Shown piece after piece: positions 59,630-64,000 of a DNA stretch of 64,000 nt; the stretch's first letter is position 1; every line of letters starts with the position of its first letter. The position numbers were made by a program, and so were the translations under genes. This stretch comes from Cryptomeria japonica (lineage: Eukaryota; Streptophyta; Pinopsida; Cupressales; Cupressaceae). The stretch spans positions 474,533,400 to 474,597,399 of the forward strand of contig NC_081406.1 in NCBI RefSeq assembly GCF_030272615.1. The letters run 5' to 3'. The notes under the pieces were generated by a model. It ran no database searches, was not told the DNA's origin, and saw only the letters and a program-made list of their open reading frames with translations.

Positions 59630-60115
59630 CTAAGTAAAGTCCGCCTAGGCACACTTAGAATGTTTTTTCAAGTCATCACCAAGTCCGCCCCAGGGGTAAG
59701 TTACAAATGATTAAGTGTTAAGGGGGTAAGAAGGTTGGTTAAGTATGGCAAACATTGGTAACATTCCTTGGCAAGACCCCAAGTCCGCCCTACCATGAGA
59801 AGGCAGCTCAAAAAAATTAATGACAAATCTGATGTAAGTGTTGGCATATTGAAGGAAAAGGGCAAAATAAGGTTAAGTGTCGAGAGATTGAGGTGAAGAC
59901 ACATTGCGAAATTCTCTAAGTGCTCATGAAGTCTTCCCTAGTTAGGTGGAAATATTCCTTAACCCCATACCAAGTCTTCTCTAGGGGTGAAATTTCTTAG
60001 TCCACCATCAAGTCCGCCTTGCCTAATTGTAAGAATTTCCTAGAACACATATCAAGTCCGCCTTGGACCTTGGATAAACTTCCTCAAGCCTTTGCAAAGT
60101 CTGCCCTTGGCTGGG
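59630..60115. repeat. AAGTCCGCC repeat region
   Basis: AAGTCCGCC or one-base variants occur about eight times (near 59636, 59681, 59780, 59930, 59970, 60010, 60053, 60100) at irregular spacing, usually after CC, A or TC and followed by a CT-rich stretch. May be a subterminal repeat of an unidentified element. Confidence 0.55.
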
Positions 60116-60276
60116 AAAAAGGAAAGTTTTGGCAAAAGATAAGAAAAAAAAACGATTAAAGAATGAAATAAAGCACAAAGCTTGCAAGAGGAATTCACCT
60201 AGCTTGAGGATGAGATGGATTAAAGCAATAAAGCTAGGCACATGTGCAATTCGCCCAACCTCAGAGAAATTCAAAT
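60116..60276. other. Left flank of the hAT-type MITE
   Basis: AT-rich, no gene. Ends with ATTCAAAT (60269-60276), the TSD. AAAGCACAAAG and GGAATTCACC in it recur at 61080-61145, so both flanks belong to one older repeat. Confidence 0.5.
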
Positions 60277-61016
60277 CAAAGATGAAAAACTCTTAATCGA
60301 CAATAAATCTTTTGGCCGAAATTTAAAAAAAAATTGGGAATCGGCAAAAAATCGGGAAAAATCGGCAAATTTATCGAACATTTGAAAATATATGATTTCT
60401 TAAAATATTCTAAAAAAACACACATATACATTAAATTTATAGAACATGATAACATATTAACATAATTTATAACATTAACATTAAATTATAATATTAACAA
60501 TTTAACATTATTTATAACATTAACATTAAATTTCTTAACATAAAAAAACACACATAATAACATATTAAATTTATAACATTAAATATATAATTTTTTAAAA
60601 TATTAAAAAAAAACATGCATATACATTAAATTGCGTCGGCTGTCAAGGAGCTCAGACGAAGAAGAAGAAAAAATAATTTTAATGTCCACGAGACTTAACA
60701 AAGCCTATGGGACAGATGAATCCACGAGAAGAAATCGGTTGTAGTCGCGTGGAATGAAGAAGCCGAAAACACATTTTTTCATTTCGCGTGCATTAAAACT
60801 TCCTACATTTTCGCATTTTAGGGTTCCGATTCCTGTCAAATCAAAACTCGCGATATTCTGTATTTTAATCGCCATTTTTGTGTGATTTTTTCCTCTCGAA
60901 AAATGAGTTTTTTTAGGGAAAATCATTGGCGTTTTTTTTGCTGATTAAATCGGCTGGGCATTTCACTCCCAATAAATTGCGATCTAAACGATTTATAGCC
61001 GATTTTTTCATCTATG
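60277..61016. mobile_element. hAT-type MITE, 740 bp
   Basis: Flanked by an 8-bp direct repeat ATTCAAAT (60269-60276 and 61017-61024). The ends form imperfect terminal inverted repeats beginning CAAAGATGAAAAAC on the left and, read inwards from the right, CATAGATGAAAAAATCG. Subterminal ATCGGC motifs occur on both sides (60335-60370; 60950, 61000). No transposase. An 8-bp TSD and CA..TG ends are typical of hAT. Confidence 0.8.
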
Positions 61017-61024
61017 ATTCAAAT

Positions 61025-62280
61025 AATTTTGAGTTTGGCAAAATCAAATAAAGCAATGAAAAGTAAAGTTCACCCAAGTCTTGTGAAAGTGTTTGGAAAT
61101 AAAACACAATGGAAAAAACACAATAAAGTGGTAGATGAAGAGGAATTCACCCAAGTTGAGAATACAAAGTTTGATAATTAGAGCACAAAAACTCATCATA
61201 TGCCCAAATTTGCCTATGAAGAAGGCTTTTAGAAGGATGAAAAATAAGGGATTGCAAGAAGCTTTAAAACCAAAAAACAATAAAGCACAAGGGAAGTTCA
61301 ATTTAGAAGCCAAAACTGGACCACATTCAATGCCTTCAAAAAATTCATTAAAACAAAAAGCACTTCAAGGCAAAATTCGAGTTTCCTATAAGATGGTAGC
61401 CTTGGCAATTCACTATTCACAACTGTTCTCTCATCCTTGTGAAGTTTGAACTTTCCAAGGCATCTTTTCAAATTTTTAGGCAAGATTAGAAGTGTAATTG
61501 CAGGTTCTAAGGGAGAATTCAAGGCATTTGAAGGCTAATCAGAGGCTTCCTCTGAGATTTTTCTTCAAATCTTGCAGGTCTGAAGCAGTTCCATGACAAA
61601 ATTCTGAGATTTTGGACTCCAAAATCCTTTCTTTCGTTCTAAATTCTCATTATCAGACCTATGCTCAGAGGTTGCTTTTTCATGTTGTCTTAATCTTACA
61701 GGCAGGGATCCTTAAAATCAGACTAAATTTCAAGTTTTCGAATTCTGATTATCAAAGAATTGTCCCTTAGCCTTTGGGTGCAAGGTTGGGTTCGAATTGA
61801 GTCCCAGTCCGAGTTTGGTTCAGCCTTTGGTTTGTACGTGGTTTGAGACACTCCAGAAATTGTTGGAAATTGTCAAAAAACGCCATGAATTGTTGGGAAT
61901 CGTTAGAAATCATCGGGAATTGCCGGAGTTCTACTTCTTGCAGTGTTTCATGTTTAATCTTCATTTTTTCATAATTAATAGTTGGATACATAGTTTTGTA
62001 TAGTTTTTGCTGTATTTAACATAGTATTCTTTTTCAAATCGTAGCTTTTAACACTACGAAGTTTTTTTAAATTTATTTTTATATGTTTAATAATGTTTAG
62101 TAAAATATGTTTTTTATTTATTTATTAATTTTAAAGTTTTTTATAAATTCATTTCATATATATTATAATATATTATCATATCTATATATATATACCCGGA
62201 CTTGTACCCAGGGAATTTTTTTTGCCGTACCCGCATACCCTACCGGTACCTGAATCGGTAACTGAGCATAAAGAGTAGTT
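61025..62280. other. Unassigned repeat-like DNA right of the MITE
   Basis: Resumes the repeat interrupted by the MITE. Contains GGAATTGTTGGGAATCG-like short repeats (61855-61925) and a final CGTACCCGCATACCCTACCG stretch (62223-62270). No protein domain. Confidence 0.4.
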
Positions 62281-62519
62281 GATTGATCATTGTTTTTGGT
62301 TTGTCACTCCATTTGTTATTTTATTCTGTATCCATGTCTTTTTGCAACCCCATCTAAGCTTTTGTTTACTTTGCCTTTTTCATTGCGAGCATTAGTTTAG
62401 TTTTTAGTTTAGATAGGAAGCTGGTCTTCATTGGGGATTGCTTACACATTTGGAAGTTGTGTGTGTAGCATTCCATTTTGGATTGCCCCCAAAATCTAGC
62501 ATGCTTGGCCTTCCCAGCT

Positions 62520-62900
62520 GGGTGTGTTCATTTGGTGCAATCAACATGCGTGCAAAGAAAAGGAGTTACATCCTAATATACATTTCAAGGAATATAATAA
62601 TTCCTTTGTGTGCTCATTTGGAGCAGCCAACATATGTGTGAATAGGAAAGAGTTACATTTTATTATTCCTGGCAAGAAATATAGTGACATCCAATAAAGC
62701 ATTTACATTCCAATTGTTAATGCTCATTGCAAGGAATATAGTAGTTCCTTTGTGTGTTTATTTGGAGTAGCTAACATGTGTGCAAAGGAAATAGTTACAT
62801 TCAAACATTGCTGTTAAGGAATATGGTGACACCTAATAAAGGAATCACATTCCAATATTCCTTGCAAGTATTATGGTGATACCTAAGAAAGGAGTTACAC
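62520..62900. repeat. Imperfect tandem repeat, unit 85-145 bp
   Basis: Three units start GTGTGYTYATTTGGWGYARYYAAC (62523, 62609 and 62752) and share GGAATATARTRRTTCC and GAGTTACA-type blocks. Confidence 0.65.
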
Positions 62901-64000
62901 ACCAAGGAATTTTTTACTAATGACAAATGAAGTTTAGGATAATTCAAATTAATGAAAATGGTAGCCACCTCTCTAAGCACAAAACCTCCTTAAATGTAGG
63001 AAAAATCCATGCATAAAGGGACAACAAAGGTTGAGTAAAAATAAATAACATAAAATAAATAAATCTATCCTATGGCTGTAGAAATTAATAACAAGGACTC
63101 TAAAGACCAAGGAAAGATTAATTCAACAAGTTGTAACATAATAACATTTGAATATTGATCCTCCTTCCTACAACTTAGATTGAAACAAAAGTTTGTCTAG
63201 ATAAAAGGCCTTCCAAACTTCTAATGTTTGCTACTTGTTTCTAAGATTTTCCTACAGAATTGATGCACTTGTGACATTTTGGATCTCTGGCACTAACCCA
63301 TCTGCAATAGGCAACTTTAAAAGCATTAAGATTCTTTATGCCTTCTGTCAAAGTCCTTGAGGTCGTCAGCTGTTCTTGTCTCTATTTTCAATACAATTTG
63401 GTCAAGTTTCATATACTCACAAATAGTGAAAATTTTGACTCCACAAATACTATTTTTTCCCTGTTACTGTCTGGGATGTGGGCAGAAGCAGGGCTTGTAC
63501 ACTGGCTATTATTAGCTAGCCAATATATTTTGTAATTCTTCCACTGAGTATTTCAATTTGCATTGCTTTATGCAGCACTTACAATGTTTGATGTAAGAAA
63601 TGAATGGTAAAGTTTTATTGCATATGTTTGTTTGTTTGCAATGCAGATTACAATAGTAATTTCATTCATCAAAGCATAAGGTAAGGCTACACAGCAGATG
63701 CAAATCTGATAACAGACATAAATTTGACAAACAATCCGCTGACCTCTGCACGATGCTCCAATTAAATGGTAATAGGCTTATATCAACACTTGATCAGGTT
63801 GAAAATCTCACCTACGAACTCTTCAATACTTGCAGATAAATGTCCAACTTCAGGTCTATTAATAACAGCATTAACCTTGTCATGTATAAGCTTCACAATA
63901 ATTTCATTTTAGAAAAGCTGCAACTTGCATTTTGGTTATGGGTATTTCACAAATATAATATTCTAAAAACTCCATGCCTGGTATGATTTCTTAAATGGCA
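62901..64000. other. No gene seen
   Basis: AT-rich sequence to the window end. Inferred intron of the peptidase gene; I see no peptidase exon, splice pair or repeat in it. Confidence 0.5.

Larger units (their letters stand above)
50460..64000 (+). other. Intron 1 of the peptidase gene (inferred), at least 13.5 kb
   Basis: After the donor at 50460 no further exon of the peptidase was found up to the window end, only transposons and non-coding DNA. Very long transposon-filled introns are known in conifers. The alternative is that 50106-50459 is an isolated exon fragment. Confidence 0.5.

Overview
The window is nuclear DNA of a seed plant, most likely a gymnosperm such as a conifer. It is almost wholly layered, decayed retrotransposons of plant types (Ty3/gypsy Tat-like with a second RNase H, Ty1/copia with an initiator-Met-tRNA primer site, L1-type LINEs, an RPA-carrying Helitron, TRIM-like LTR elements and MITEs). 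The one convincing host-gene piece is a single exon followed by an intron that runs at least 13.5 kb to the window edge. No tRNA, rRNA or CRISPR array was seen. Family calls rest on reading translated motifs by eye; no search was run.

Layout. 1-11952: a Tat-like gypsy element (G1) on +, entered at its RT/RNase H and running to its polypurine tract and 3' LTR. A minus-strand LTR retrotransposon (M1; LTRs 776-1721 and 5962-6899, PBS 5947-5959) interrupts its second RNase H, and a rearrangement has duplicated LTR plus G1 integrase (776-2978 and 5962-8157). 11950-16398: a second gypsy element (G2), cut in its RT by G1. 16820-48740: one old L1-type LINE (L1-A) split by three insertions whose target duplications and reading frames fit: LINE-B (17667-20114, 14-bp TSD), copia element C1 (20185-28416, TSD CTTCA), and an LTR with a Helitron inside it (31096-47861, TSD CACTT). 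The left LTR of C1 was itself hit by a 553-bp SINE-like element and a solo LTR.

48911-49375 is a MITE with perfect 27-bp terminal inverted repeats. 50106-50459 is the first coding exon of a dipeptidyl-peptidase-IV-type serine peptidase. To its right, apparently within intron 1, lie a copia relic (51500-53010), a non-autonomous copia-like element E (53503-59049, TSD TTTCC) containing a TRIM-like element F (54268-57300, TSD CTTCA), a repeated AAGTCCGCC region, and a hAT-type MITE (60277-61016, 8-bp TSD).

How it fits together. The nesting gives a relative clock: L1-A is older than C1, which is older than the inserts in its LTR; E is older than F, matching their LTR divergence (about 20 substitutions in 590 bp against about 23 differences in 1282 bp, counted by eye). 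Many inactivating changes are single transitions turning CAG, CAA or TGG into stops, as expected from cytosine methylation of silenced elements. Nothing here looks like an intact mobile element that encodes proteins; E and F have well-preserved ends and would need enzymes from elsewhere.
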